Of a stretch of DNA of 48,248 bases, positions 32,683-41,900 are shown in pieces. Each line of letters starts with the position of its first letter. Within the stretch, counting starts at the first letter, position 1. Below the pieces are notes generated by a model. That model saw only the letters and a list, made by a program, of their open reading frames with translations. It was not told where the DNA came from and made no database searches. Made by a program: the position numbers and the translations under genes. The DNA lies in NCBI GenBank assembly GCA_021791495.1, contig JAJYWN010000058.1, positions 1-48,248 of the forward strand, read 5' to 3'. The stretch comes from Bacillota bacterium. GTDB lineage: Bacteria; Bacillota; Sulfobacillia; JAJYWN01.

Positions 32683-32702
32683 GGTGCCGCAGTCCCGGCA
32701 CC
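32683..32702. terminator. Hairpin between convergent TPP-enzyme and SpoIID genes
   Basis: GGTGCCG (32683-32689) pairs with CGGCACC (32696-32702) around a 6-base loop, in the 50-bp gap between two convergent genes. There is no T tract on either side, so it may be only a weak bidirectional terminator. Confidence 0.4.
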
Positions 32703-32729
32703 AGCGGCAGGCGCCGGTCGCCGTCCCGC

Positions 32730-34193
32730 CTACTTCCATAGCTGCACCAAATCGGTGCCCTGATAGTAATAGGCGACGATGTCGGCCGCCTTCATGCCCT
32801 TCTTGGCCAAGGTGAAGGCGCCCCACTGGCACAAGCCGACTCCATGGCCCCAACCGCGGCCCGTGGCGTAGGCGTAGGAACCGCTGACGGAAAACGTGTC
32901 GACCAAGGTGGACCGGACCAAGTCGGACCCGAACATGCTCCGGAGGTTCGCTCCGCTGAAAGTCCGGCCCCCGGCCGTCATCTGGGTGATCCGCCCCGAT
33001 GGACCGCGGGCCGTGATGCGCAGGTCGCTCACGGCACTGGTCGCCTTGTCCAGGAAGGACCCGACGGCCCACAGCGGCAGGCGGGCCCGCCAATGGTACT
33101 CGACGTCCGGGGCGAACTCGCCGCATGGGCAGGCTACGCTCTTAAGGTATGGGGTCGGGGGCTCGCTGGGGTAGCTTTCCTGAACGTCCGCCGTCCGGCC
33201 TCCGCAGCAGGAGGCGAAGACGGCCGAGGCGATCTGGTCTCCGTACATGAGAATCTGGCCCCGCGTGGCCGCCACGGCGCGCTTCATGTCGGGCGTCGCG
33301 GCGATGGGGCGGTACGCCTGCAAGTGGGACGGGGAAGTGCACACGTCCGTGCGGTGGAGTTGCCATGGCGTGCCTTTCTCGACGATGGCCTTGATGGCCG
33401 TGGTGCGGGCCACGATGGCCTGCGCCGCGAAAGCTTCGAGCGGCGCCCGCGGATCCATCTCGCCTCCCAACACTCCTATTAGGTATGTTTCCATGGGCAG
33501 GTAAGTGGTGGCGCCGGTGTCATCATGGTAGACGGAGATCATTGGCTCCGACGCGAACCGCTTGGCCAAGGCCGCCGGCGGGCTGACCATGGGCCGGGCC
33601 AGCCTGAGCGGCATGGGGACATCGGGGATGGGTTTGCGGGCGTAATCCCGCGGCACGGTGAAAGAACCGCTGACGACAAGGATGACCACCAGCGCCCCCG
33701 ATACCGCAGCAAGGGTGGACTGCCGGAACCGCGGCATGGAGAAGGCTCGCCCCAACGTGCGGCGGTAGGTACGGCCGGTGAAGGCGAAGGCCTGCAAGGC
33801 AGTAGGAGATAGTCGTGGTTCGAAGACCGTCCGCCGGTAGTCGGCCAGACCGCGGGAAGCGGTCGACAGATATCCTGAAAGGGCCGTGCCAAGGCTTTTC
33901 TCAAGGTATCTGCTGGCTCGGCCGACGTATTCCTGGGCCCGCCGGCTCCCGCGTCCAGACTGCGCCGCAAGCCAGGTGCGCACAGCTCCCGCGGCCGGAC
34001 GCAGCCTGGCCCGCAGCTTCCCGCCATCGGAGACGGTTTGCCACCAATGTTCCGATAGATTGTGGGAGGCCGTCTGCGACGTCTGCCTCATCCAGGGCCC
34101 CACCACGGCACGCAAGCGCCGCCCGCGCTCGGCCGCGGTCGACCAGAAGGCGGCCCACCGGCGCGCCACCTGGTCCGTCCAGTCTTTTCGCAA
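32730..34193 (-). CDS. SpoIID/LytB-domain protein (membrane-anchored)
   Basis: The 487-residue protein has a basic, helical N-terminal region of about 155 residues, one transmembrane helix (about 160-178) and an extracytoplasmic SpoIID/LytB domain (about 205-487). Diagnostic features are YLPMETYLIGVLGGEMDP, FAAQAIVARTTAIKAI, FASCCGGRTADVQE, and the C-terminal GRGWGHGVGLCQWGAFTLAKKG. SpoIID is a lytic transglycosylase acting on peptidoglycan denuded of stem peptides during engulfment. The long cytoplasmic leader is unlike the short leader of SpoIID. Start: TTG 34193 with GGAGGT nine bases upstream; the frame extends further but lacks a better start. It is divergent from the aminotransferase gene, with four phased GCGCC repeats between them. 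Confidence 0.85.
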   Translation of the reverse strand: MRKDWTDQVARRWAAFWSTAAERGRRLRAVVGPWMRQTSQTASHNLSEHWWQTVSDGGKLRARLRPAAGAVRTWLAAQSGRGSRRAQEYVGRASRYLEKSLGTALSGYLSTASRGLADYRRTVFEPRLSPTALQAFAFTGRTYRRTLGRAFSMPRFRQSTLAAVSGALVVILVVSGSFTVPRDYARKPIPDVPMPLRLARPMVSPPAALAKRFASEPMISVYHDDTGATTYLPMETYLIGVLGGEMDPRAPLEAFAAQAIVARTTAIKAIVEKGTPWQLHRTDVCTSPSHLQAYRPIAATPDMKRAVAATRGQILMYGDQIASAVFASCCGGRTADVQESYPSEPPTPYLKSVACPCGEFAPDVEYHWRARLPLWAVGSFLDKATSAVSDLRITARGPSGRITQMTAGGRTFSGANLRSMFGSDLVRSTLVDTFSVSGSYAYATGRGWGHGVGLCQWGAFTLAKKGMKAADIVAYYYQGTDLVQLWK

Positions 34194-34287
34194 GAAAAGG
34201 CCACCTCCCGTCGGATTAGTATTGCCTGCCAGACACAAGGCATGGTTTTTCGCGGGCGACGCCGAAAGTGTCAGGGACGGTCCCAAA

Positions 34288-34328
34288 CTGGCGCCGGTAG
34301 AGCGCCGGGTTGGCGCCAGGTTAGCGCA
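34288..34328 (+). promoter_or_regulatory. Four GCGCC boxes at exact 11-bp spacing; candidate operator
   Basis: GCGCC begins at 34291, 34302 and 34313, and GCGCA at 34324, each 11 bp apart (one helical turn). The outer boxes also form an 8-bp palindrome CTGGCGCC / GGCGCCAG (34288-34295, 34312-34319). It lies in the divergent region between the SpoIID-like gene and the aminotransferase gene, 30-70 bp before the latter's start. A protein binding one helix face in tandem is plausible. Confidence 0.5.
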
Positions 34329-34357
34329 AGCGGATCAAGAGCTTAGGAGGTGTGGGA

Positions 34358-35596
34358 TTGCCGTCGTTGGCCGTCACACCGTTCGCTGTGGAACGTTGGT
34401 TCGGGAAGTACGAGTTCACGACTGAGATCAACATTGCTGAGAGCTGCGTCCAGCCCATGACGCCGGACGAACTGCTGGAGTTGGCCGGGCTGGGGGAGGC
34501 AGAGCGCCGCGAACTCTTGGGCCGCGTGAGGTTGGGCTATACAGATAGTTTGGGGCTGCCGGAACTTCGCGAAGAAGTGGCGGCCCTGTACCCCGGCACT
34601 CCAGCGGACCAGGTCCTCATCACCGGCGGTGCCATCGAAGCTAACTACCTGTTGGCCAGGGCCTTGACCGTCCCCGGCGAGGAGTTTGTGTGCCTGCACC
34701 CGGTGTACCAGCAGCTTTACCAGGTCGCGGCCGACCTGGGGGCTCGCCCGGTTTTCTGGCGGCTACGCTGGGAGGACGGCTTCCGACCCGACCTTGATGA
34801 ATTGGAGCGATTGCTGGAGGCGCATCCCGGCGCCCGTCGCCTGGTCATCAACTTCCCGCACAACCCTACAGGGGCGGTCCTGAGCCCGGACGAGATGAAG
34901 CGGCTGGCCGACATCGTGGTGCGGCACGGCGTCGGCGGTGGCGGCCTTTTGGTGCACGCCGATGAGGTCTACCGCGGGCTGAACCTTGATCCGGCGGCGG
35001 CGCCGTCTCCCACGATCCGCCAGTTCCTTCCGGACGCCGTGGTCACGGGCAGCCTTTCGAAAGCTTACGGCCTGCCCGGCTTGCGCATCGGTTGGATCGT
35101 GGGGCCGCGCCCGGTCATCCAGAAATGCTGGGAGCTGCGAGACTACACTTCGATCAGCGTTTCGGCCCTGGGTGAAACCCTGGCCTGGCAGGCCCTGGCC
35201 CACCGCGAGGCGGTCCTGGCGCGGAACAGAGCCATCGCCCGGCGTAACCTGGCCGTCCTCAGCGCCTTCGTCGAGGAGAACAGCGTCTTCCTTGAATGGG
35301 TGCCGCCGAAAGAAGGAGTGGTAGCGTTCCCCCGGCTGTTGCCGGCGGCCCTTGGCCTTGGGCGCGGCCCCGCCGCTCCCGGCGCCGGCGGTGACCCCAG
35401 TGACCGGAGCGTCAGGACGTCCCGTTTCCGCGACTCCGAAGATATCTGTCGCGTCCTGGCCGAAGAACACGGCGTGCTGCTCCTCCCCGGCACCTGCTTC
35501 GACGAGCCACTCCACTTCCGCCTGGGCTTTGGCTACGAGACCGACCGCCTTCAGACCGGACTGGCGAGGCTGGGGGCCTTCTTCCGCGGCCTCTGA
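34358..35596 (+). CDS. Class I/II PLP-dependent aminotransferase
   Basis: The 412-residue fold-type I enzyme has VLITGGAIEANYLLARAL near 86, NFPHNPTGAVLS (the Asn and PTG motif, about 168-179), HADEVYRGL near 204 (PLP-nitrogen Asp) and the Schiff-base Lys in TGSLSKAYGLPGLRIGW near 236; an Arg near the C-terminus (HFRLGFGYE) binds the carboxylate. It resembles the PatB/valine-pyruvate type transaminases more than AspC; the substrate is unknown. A low-complexity insert (LGLGRGPAAPGAGGDPSD) lies near 333-350. The start is TTG 34358, seven bases after AGGAGG. Its last 46 bases overlap the end of the convergent MFS gene. Confidence 0.87.
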   Translation: MPSLAVTPFAVERWFGKYEFTTEINIAESCVQPMTPDELLELAGLGEAERRELLGRVRLGYTDSLGLPELREEVAALYPGTPADQVLITGGAIEANYLLARALTVPGEEFVCLHPVYQQLYQVAADLGARPVFWRLRWEDGFRPDLDELERLLEAHPGARRLVINFPHNPTGAVLSPDEMKRLADIVVRHGVGGGGLLVHADEVYRGLNLDPAAAPSPTIRQFLPDAVVTGSLSKAYGLPGLRIGWIVGPRPVIQKCWELRDYTSISVSALGETLAWQALAHREAVLARNRAIARRNLAVLSAFVEENSVFLEWVPPKEGVVAFPRLLPAALGLGRGPAAPGAGGDPSDRSVRTSRFRDSEDICRVLAEEHGVLLLPGTCFDEPLHFRLGFGYETDRLQTGLARLGAFFRGL

Positions 35597-36906
35597 GCGC
35601 CGCTCGACTCACCCCGGGACACGCCCCGCGAAGCGCCCGCGCCCCGCGACTCGAACCGCCGGAAAGAGAAGTACCAGAAGAGGGCGGCCGTGGCGTAAAG
35701 CGTCGCCGTCCCAAAGTAAGGTAGGGACAGGCTGATGTGGTCCATCACGTAACCGGAGACAGAGACGCTGATGGCTTGGAAGAGGTTGGAGGCCGCCTGG
35801 GTCAGGCCGTTGGTGGTGGCCCGCCGCCGCTCGTCCACGATTTCCATGGTGAAGGCGCCCGAGACGGGTCCGCTCATGTTCATGAACATGTTCCGAAACC
35901 AGAAGGCCGCCGCCACCACCCAGTAGTTTGGGACCAAGGCGATGATGAGGAGCATGGGGATGGAGGTTAGCTGGCTGACGGTGACGGACCGGATGCGCCC
36001 GAGGTAGCGTACCAAGAGGGGCGAGAAGAGGGTGGCGACGCCGAGGGTGAGGCGCGAGCCGGTCATGACAATGCTGACCTGCTGCACACCGGCGCCGAAG
36101 CGTCTCATTAGAAACAGATTGGACAGGGGGATGACCAGACCGGCGCCCAGCCCGATGAGGGAGCTATAGACGATTAGGCGCTGGGCGGCGTAGGAGCCCA
36201 GAGTCGCCCGCAGTTCCCCGACGATGCTGCCGCTTTGGGCGGGGCGACGGTTCTCCTTGATCAGGCTGATGGGGATGAGCGACAGCACGAACAGCGAGAC
36301 CGACGTGATGAGGGTGAGCTTCAGGGGGTGGGTGTCGGCGGCCAGGTTCCACCCGAAGGCCTGAGCGATGGCGACGGGCAGGAGGCCGGCCAGGGCCGCC
36401 CCGGCCGTCCCCGAGATGCTGTTCAGGGACGAGTTCACACTGAAAAGGTGGATGCGTTCCCGCGGCCCGCTGTTCTCCATCAGGAATGGAGCGGATAGGG
36501 TAGTCTGGAAGGTCGTCGCCGCGCCCCGCATGAACCCGAGGACCAGGAGCATGGCGGCGCTCCCGGTGAGGAAAATCTGCCCAAGGGTCGTGACGATGGA
36601 GAGCCCCACCGCGACCAGGAGGCTTTTCTTCCTCCCGAGGCGGTCGCTGAACATCCCGGCTGGCAGGGCGGTGACGGCCGTCCCCAGCATCTGCATGGTG
36701 GCGAAGACGCCGATGACGGTCAGGCTGTAACCGATGGCGGCAAGGTAGAGGTTGAACACCACATCGAAGATGGCCAGGCACATCTGGGTGATCGAAATGG
36801 TGGTCAGGAACAGCTTGGCGTTGGGCTGGAAGTTCCGTATGTGTTGTAGATAAGAGGCCTCCGGGGGAGCTCCGAGGCCGGGCCGCGTCTCCGTCTCCGT
36901 GTCCAT
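35551..36906 (-). CDS. MFS transporter
   Basis: The 451-residue protein has 12 predicted helices and a major facilitator signature in the loop after helix 2: GMFSDRLGRKKSLLVA (about residues 83-98). The N-terminus (TETETRPGLGAPPEA) is soluble. It is most likely a proton-coupled exporter or importer of small molecules; the substrate is not evident. The C-terminal tail is rich in Arg and Ser (GAGASRGVSRGESS) and is encoded partly by the 46-bp overlap with the aminotransferase gene, so it is probably of low functional weight. ATG 36906 has only a weak upstream site. It is divergent from the M20 peptidase gene. Confidence 0.88.
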   Translation of the reverse strand: MDTETETRPGLGAPPEASYLQHIRNFQPNAKLFLTTISITQMCLAIFDVVFNLYLAAIGYSLTVIGVFATMQMLGTAVTALPAGMFSDRLGRKKSLLVAVGLSIVTTLGQIFLTGSAAMLLVLGFMRGAATTFQTTLSAPFLMENSGPRERIHLFSVNSSLNSISGTAGAALAGLLPVAIAQAFGWNLAADTHPLKLTLITSVSLFVLSLIPISLIKENRRPAQSGSIVGELRATLGSYAAQRLIVYSSLIGLGAGLVIPLSNLFLMRRFGAGVQQVSIVMTGSRLTLGVATLFSPLLVRYLGRIRSVTVSQLTSIPMLLIIALVPNYWVVAAAFWFRNMFMNMSGPVSGAFTMEIVDERRRATTNGLTQAASNLFQAISVSVSGYVMDHISLSLPYFGTATLYATAALFWYFSFRRFESRGAGASRGVSRGESSGAQRPRKKAPSLASPV

Positions 36907-36964
36907 AAGCTGCAGCTTCTTCGGCGCGGCGGGGCGTTTTCCTTTGCCGTTGGCGACGTTCCCA

Positions 36965-36983
36965 GCGGGGAGGATTTCCCCGC
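36965..36983. promoter_or_regulatory. Short palindrome in the MFS/M20 divergent region
   Basis: GCGGGGA (36965-36971), a 5-base loop and TCCCCGC (36977-36983), flanked by CCC/GGG, form a stem of up to ten pairs. It lies between two divergent genes, 34 bp before the M20 start. It may be an operator or a leader-RNA hairpin; nothing identifies the factor. Confidence 0.4.
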
Positions 36984-37016
36984 CGGGTCAAGAATCGAGA
37001 GCGCGGAGGTGCCCAC

Positions 37017-38198
37017 ATGTACGTCCCATCGAAGAAAGAGATCGTGCAGGTCCGGCGCGCGGCGGCCGGGCAAGAAGCCAAGATACTCCGAGAAACCAAG
37101 AAACTGGTGAACATCGATTCGCCCACCGGGTACCGGGAGGGGCTTTCGAAAGCGGCGGAGGCCTTGATGGCTAACTGCCTCCGGCGCGGACTGCAGGCCG
37201 AATTGCTGCTCCAAACGGTCCAGGGGGACCACGTCCGGGCCACGCTTCCCGGCGGCAAGGAAGGGCGGATCCTCCTCCTCGGCCACATGGACACCGTTTT
37301 TCCGGTGGGAACGGCGAAAGCGCGGCCTTTCACCCTTGATGGCGACCTGGCCCGCGGGCCCGGTGTGGAAGATATGAAGACCGGCCTCGTCCTGGGTCTG
37401 GCGGCGGCGGAACTCTTCGCCCACCTGTACCCGGCGAACGAGCGGAAGACGCTGGTCTACCTGTATAATACCGACGAGGAGATCCGTTCGCCCAGCTCAC
37501 GCGCTACCATAGAGGAAGAGGCGCGACGTTCCCAGGCCTGCATCGTGCTGGAGAGCGGCCAGGCCGAGCCGGGCAGCGGCGTGGTGCTGACCTCGCGCAA
37601 GGGCAGTGCCAAGTACACGGTGGAGGCGCTCGGTAAGCCGGCGCACTCCGGAGCCAACCACAAAGACGGCCGGAGCGCCATCGAAGAGATCGCCTGGAAG
37701 GTCTTGGCCATTCAGGCCCTGACCAACTACGAGAAGGGTACCACGGCAAACGTGGGCGTCATCCGCGGAGGCATCGGCTTCAATGTGGTGCCCGAGCATG
37801 CCTCCATCGAAGTGGATTTCCGGATGACCACTGTGGACGAACAGCACCGCATCGTCAGGACCATGGAACGGCTGGCCAGGGAGACGCGCGTTCAAGGAGT
37901 AAAGGTGACGATGACCGGCGGCATCACCCGTCCGCCCATGCCGCGCACGGAGGCGAACGCCGCCCTCTTCGAGCAGGCCAAAGCCATCGCCAAGGCCATG
38001 GGTGGCCCGTTGGCTGAAACGACGTCGGGCGGCGGCTCCGACGGCAACCTGGCGGCGGCGGTGGGGTGCCCGGTGTTGGACGGCATGGGGGTCATCGGGC
38101 GTCACGCCCACACCCCCGAAGAGCAGATGGACCTGGCGTCGGTCACAGAACGGCTGACGCTATTGGTCCTGATGCTACGTGCCCTCTCCCTGGCTTAA
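37017..38198 (+). CDS. M20-family peptidase (glutamate carboxypeptidase-like)
   Basis: The 393-residue enzyme has the M20 co-catalytic zinc motifs: LLLGHMDTVFPVGTA (His/Asp, about 82-96), GPGVEDMKTGLVLGL (bridging Asp, about 116-130), YNTDEEIRSPSSR (catalytic Glu-Glu, about 150-162) and a C-terminal IGRHAHTPEEQMD. The middle TVEALGKPAHSG is the dimerisation/lid domain with its conserved His. Members remove C-terminal Glu or hydrolyse N-acyl-amino acids and dipeptides. GTTANVGVIRGGIGFNVVPEHAS is the standard lid repeat of the carboxypeptidase G2 group. ATG 37017 follows GGAGGTG. It precedes the phosphatase and dinG genes on the same strand. Confidence 0.92.
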   Translation: MYVPSKKEIVQVRRAAAGQEAKILRETKKLVNIDSPTGYREGLSKAAEALMANCLRRGLQAELLLQTVQGDHVRATLPGGKEGRILLLGHMDTVFPVGTAKARPFTLDGDLARGPGVEDMKTGLVLGLAAAELFAHLYPANERKTLVYLYNTDEEIRSPSSRATIEEEARRSQACIVLESGQAEPGSGVVLTSRKGSAKYTVEALGKPAHSGANHKDGRSAIEEIAWKVLAIQALTNYEKGTTANVGVIRGGIGFNVVPEHASIEVDFRMTTVDEQHRIVRTMERLARETRVQGVKVTMTGGITRPPMPRTEANAALFEQAKAIAKAMGGPLAETTSGGGSDGNLAAAVGCPVLDGMGVIGRHAHTPEEQMDLASVTERLTLLVLMLRALSLA

Positions 38199-38271
38199 GG
38201 GGAGAGACGGGCACCCAAGGAACGAGAGGTCGGAGAACGAGGTCGTAGGACGAGGAGTCGACAAGTCCGGT

Positions 38272-38958
38272 ATGCTCACTTTGTACTTGATCCGCCACGG
38301 CGAGACCGAATGGAACAAAGGTTCTGTCTACCAGGGGCACACCGATGTGCCCCTGAGTGGTTTGGGGCTCAGGCAGGCGGCGGCGGTGGCGCGGCGGCTG
38401 GCGGATGAGCCACTGGACGCGGTCTACTCCAGTGACCTGGGCAGGGCGCGGCAGACGGCGGAAACCGTGGCGGCGGCCCAGGCACAGGTACAGCGCAACG
38501 GCGGTGGCAATGGAAACGGCCTTGACCGGCCGGTCCCGCCGGTGATCTGCGCCCCCGAGCTGCGCGAGATAGACGTCGGCCTGTGCGCCGGTAAGACGCG
38601 GACCGAAAGTGAACTGGCCTTTCCCGACGTCTTCCGCGCCATGCGGACCGACCCGGCGGGCACGCGCATGCCTGGCGGGGAATCTTTCGCCGACCTTTAC
38701 GAGAGAGTCAGCCGGGCCGTGATGGGCATCGCGGCGGCGCGCCCTGAAGGCAAGTTGGCCCTGGTGAGCCACGGCGGGAGCATCCGCGCCGTCCTGTGCC
38801 TGGCCCTCGGCATGCCCCTGAACCGGCGGTCGCGCCTGGCCGTGGATAACTGCTCCATCAGCGTGGTCACGTTCGACCAAGGGGCCTGGCAGGCCGCGAC
38901 CATCAACGACACCTGCCACCTTGATGGGCTGGACACCACGGCTTCGGTCGAGGTGTAA
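38272..38958 (+). CDS. Histidine phosphatase superfamily protein (CobC/phosphoglycerate mutase-like)
   Basis: The 228-residue protein carries the phospho-His motif LIRHGETEWN at 5-14, VYSSDLGRARQTAE near 53-66, a catalytic Glu region LREIDVGLCAGKT near 101, and the second His in VSHGGSIRAVL near 164. Such enzymes dephosphorylate small phosphates such as alpha-ribazole phosphate or phosphoglycerates. A Gly/Asn-rich insert (RNGGGNGNG) lies near residues 75-83. ATG 38272 is used because the family begins there; the GAGGAG site is 14 bases away, a little distant. The stop is one base before the GTG of the helicase gene, so the genes are coupled. Confidence 0.88.
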   Translation: MLTLYLIRHGETEWNKGSVYQGHTDVPLSGLGLRQAAAVARRLADEPLDAVYSSDLGRARQTAETVAAAQAQVQRNGGGNGNGLDRPVPPVICAPELREIDVGLCAGKTRTESELAFPDVFRAMRTDPAGTRMPGGESFADLYERVSRAVMGIAAARPEGKLALVSHGGSIRAVLCLALGMPLNRRSRLAVDNCSISVVTFDQGAWQAATINDTCHLDGLDTTASVEV

Positions 38959-38959
38959 G

Positions 38960-41900
38960 GTGGGATACGACGAGGTGGTTCCCATCGGGGCGGCGGCCGG
39001 CACGACGGGTGGAGCGAGGGCAGCGCCGGAAGATGGACGGCTCTTCCTTCCCGATTTCGTGGCCGTGGACCTGGAAACCACGGGCCTTGACCCGACCACA
39101 GACAGCATCATCCAGGTTGGGGCGGTCCGGATCAGCGCCGGGTCCGTCGCGGCCACCTTCGAACAGGCGGTCAACCCGCACCGCCCGGTCAGCCTGCGTA
39201 TCCGGCGGCTGACTGGCCTCGTGCAGGACGAACTGGACGCGGCGCCCGATGTCGAGACGGTCATGGACCGCCTGGTGGAGTTCGTGGGCCCGGCGGCGGT
39301 GGCGGGGCATAACATCTCCTTCGATCTCAGCTTCTTGAAGCCGGCGCTGCTCCGGTGCGGTTTCGAGCACGTCTGGGAACCCGTCTACGACTCGCTCCCG
39401 CTGGCACGGCTGCTCCTACCGGGGGCGCCAAATCACCGGCTTGGAACAGTGGCGGAGATCCTGGGCGCGGCCCAGGATATGGCCCACCAGGCAGGCGTGG
39501 ATGCCCGGGCCTCGGCCGACCTTTTCCTGGCGTTGCAGCGGCGGCTCTGGGAGATCGACTTCCAAACGCTGGGCATCATGTCGCGCCTCTTGACCGGCTA
39601 CCCCGGCGAGGTGGCGGCCCTGGTGCGTGGCGCCTACAGGGAGCGGTCCAAGGTTTTCGGGGGCGGCGGCCATACTGGCGGGCCGCACGCCTCGGTAAGC
39701 TCTGGCGCTGTGTTGGCTGCCGGCCTGACCACGGCCTTGAACTCGGGCGTGGGCTTGCCCGCGGATGAGGTCCCGGAGGCAGTTAGAGATGTCTCCATGG
39801 ACGACCTGGACACCATCCTGGGTCCGGGCGGGCGCTTCTCGAAGATCATGCCCGGCTACGAGTACCGGTCCTGCCAGGAAGACATGCTGAATCTGGTCCG
39901 CCAGGCTTTCACCGAAGGGCGCCACCTCTTCGTGGAGGCGGGCACCGGTACCGGCAAGTCCTTGGCCTATCTGCTGCCGGCCGTGTACTGGAGCCTGGCG
40001 ACAGGCGAGAGAGTGGTCGTCTCCACCCACACCATAAACCTACAGGAGCAGCTGCTGATGAAGGATATCCCGCTGGTCCAGCGGGTCACGGGATTGCCCT
40101 TCCGCGCCGCCGCCGTGAAGGGGCGCGCCAATTACCTCTGTCGCCGCAAATGGTCCGAGGCCCTGGAACAGGACCCCGCCGCGCTGCCGGCGGAGGAGGC
40201 CTTCTTCCTGGCGCAGATGGCGAGCTGGCTGGCGTCGGGCGGCAGCGGCGACCGCGGCGACCTGTCCCTTACGCCGGATCAGGACGAGCTCTGGTCGGGG
40301 CTGGCCGCCCACGGCGAGACGTGCCTTGGCGACCAGTGCCCCCAGCACGACCAGTGTTACGTCCAGAGGTCGCGGCAGTTGGCGGCCAAGGCCGACCTGG
40401 TCGTCGTCAACCATTCGCTGCTCCTGGCCGACCTGACCGTGGCCAACCGGGTCCTGCCACCTTATCGCTACCTGATCTGCGACGAAGGCCATAACCTGGA
40501 GGACGTGGCCACCGACCATCTCGGCGTCAGCGTGGGGCGGTATGAGATCCGCCGCTGGCTTGGCGCCCTGTTCCGGGGATACCGCGGCGGGTTCCCGGGC
40601 CTCTTGGGCACCTTGCGTAACCGCCTGACTTCGGTGGCCGAGATGCTGTCGTCGGGAGCCGAGCGTCTGACATCCCTGACGAACGAAGCGACTCAAGGGG
40701 TGGAGAGCTGCCGCACCGCGTGCGACCGTCTGTTCGACGGGCTGGCGGCGGCCGCCGTCGGGGCAAGGCAAGACGCCGGGGCCGGAGGCGGGGGCGGGGG
40801 AGGGGGAGGGGGAGGGGGAGGGGGAGGGGAGTTGCCGCTCGGTGAATGGCGGCTTCACCCGAACACGCTGCCCGAGGGCATCCTTCAGGACGGAGAGAAC
40901 GCCTGTTCCGCACTGAAGCTCCTCGGCACGACCTTGGGGCGCCTGGGCGAAGCTTTACGTGGCGCGTCGAGCACCCAGGAAAAGGCCTTCGCCGGCTGGC
41001 CAGAGCGTCTGACCTCCTACGGTCTGATCGCGGCCGAGGCGGCCTCCAAAATCAACCTGGTGCTGACGCAGTCTGAGGACGATTATGTTTACTGGGTGGA
41101 GACGTCCAACCGCTCCAATCCCGAGGTGACCTTACGGGCGGCTCCCGTGGACGTCGGGCCACTGGTGAAAGCGGGGCTCTTCGACCACTGCCGTTCGGTG
41201 GTGGTGACCTCCGCCACCTTGGCCGTGGGCGGCGATTTCAGTTATGTCACCAAACGCCTGGGGCTCGGCGAGGAAGACGAGTGCCAGACGGCCTGCCTGG
41301 CATCGCCCTTCCGTTACGATGAGCAGGCCCTGGCTTGCGTGGTGAGGGACGCGCCGCATCCGCGGTACGCCCGCGGCGAGGAAGTCCTCGGCCACCTGTT
41401 ACGTTTCCTGGCCGACCTCATTGGGCGGACCAAGGGGCGCACGCTCGTCCTCTTCACCTCCTACCGGATGATGGGGGAAGTGGCTCAGGTGCTCCGGGGA
41501 AAGCTGGAGGAACTGGACATCTGCCTTCTGGTCCAGGGTCAGGACGGCTCGCGGTCGCGGCTTGTAGAGGAGTTCCGGGAGCAGGAGCGCACCGTGCTCA
41601 TGGGCACGGCCAGTTTCTGGGAGGGGGTGGACGTGCCGGGTGATGCCTTGTCCTGCGTCGTCATCGTCCGGCTGCCGTTCCACCCTCCGGGCCGGCCCGT
41701 GGTGGAGGCGCGCAGTGAGGCCGTGGTGGCGGGTGGCGGCGATGCCTTCGCCGACTTCGCCGTGCCCCAGGCCATCATCCGCTTCAAGCAGGGTTTTGGC
41801 CGCCTCATCCGCACCAGCGGCGACCGGGGCGCCGTGGTGGTATGCGACCCGCGGGCGGCGACACAGGCCTATGGGCGCCGCTTCCTCCAGGCGCTGCCTG

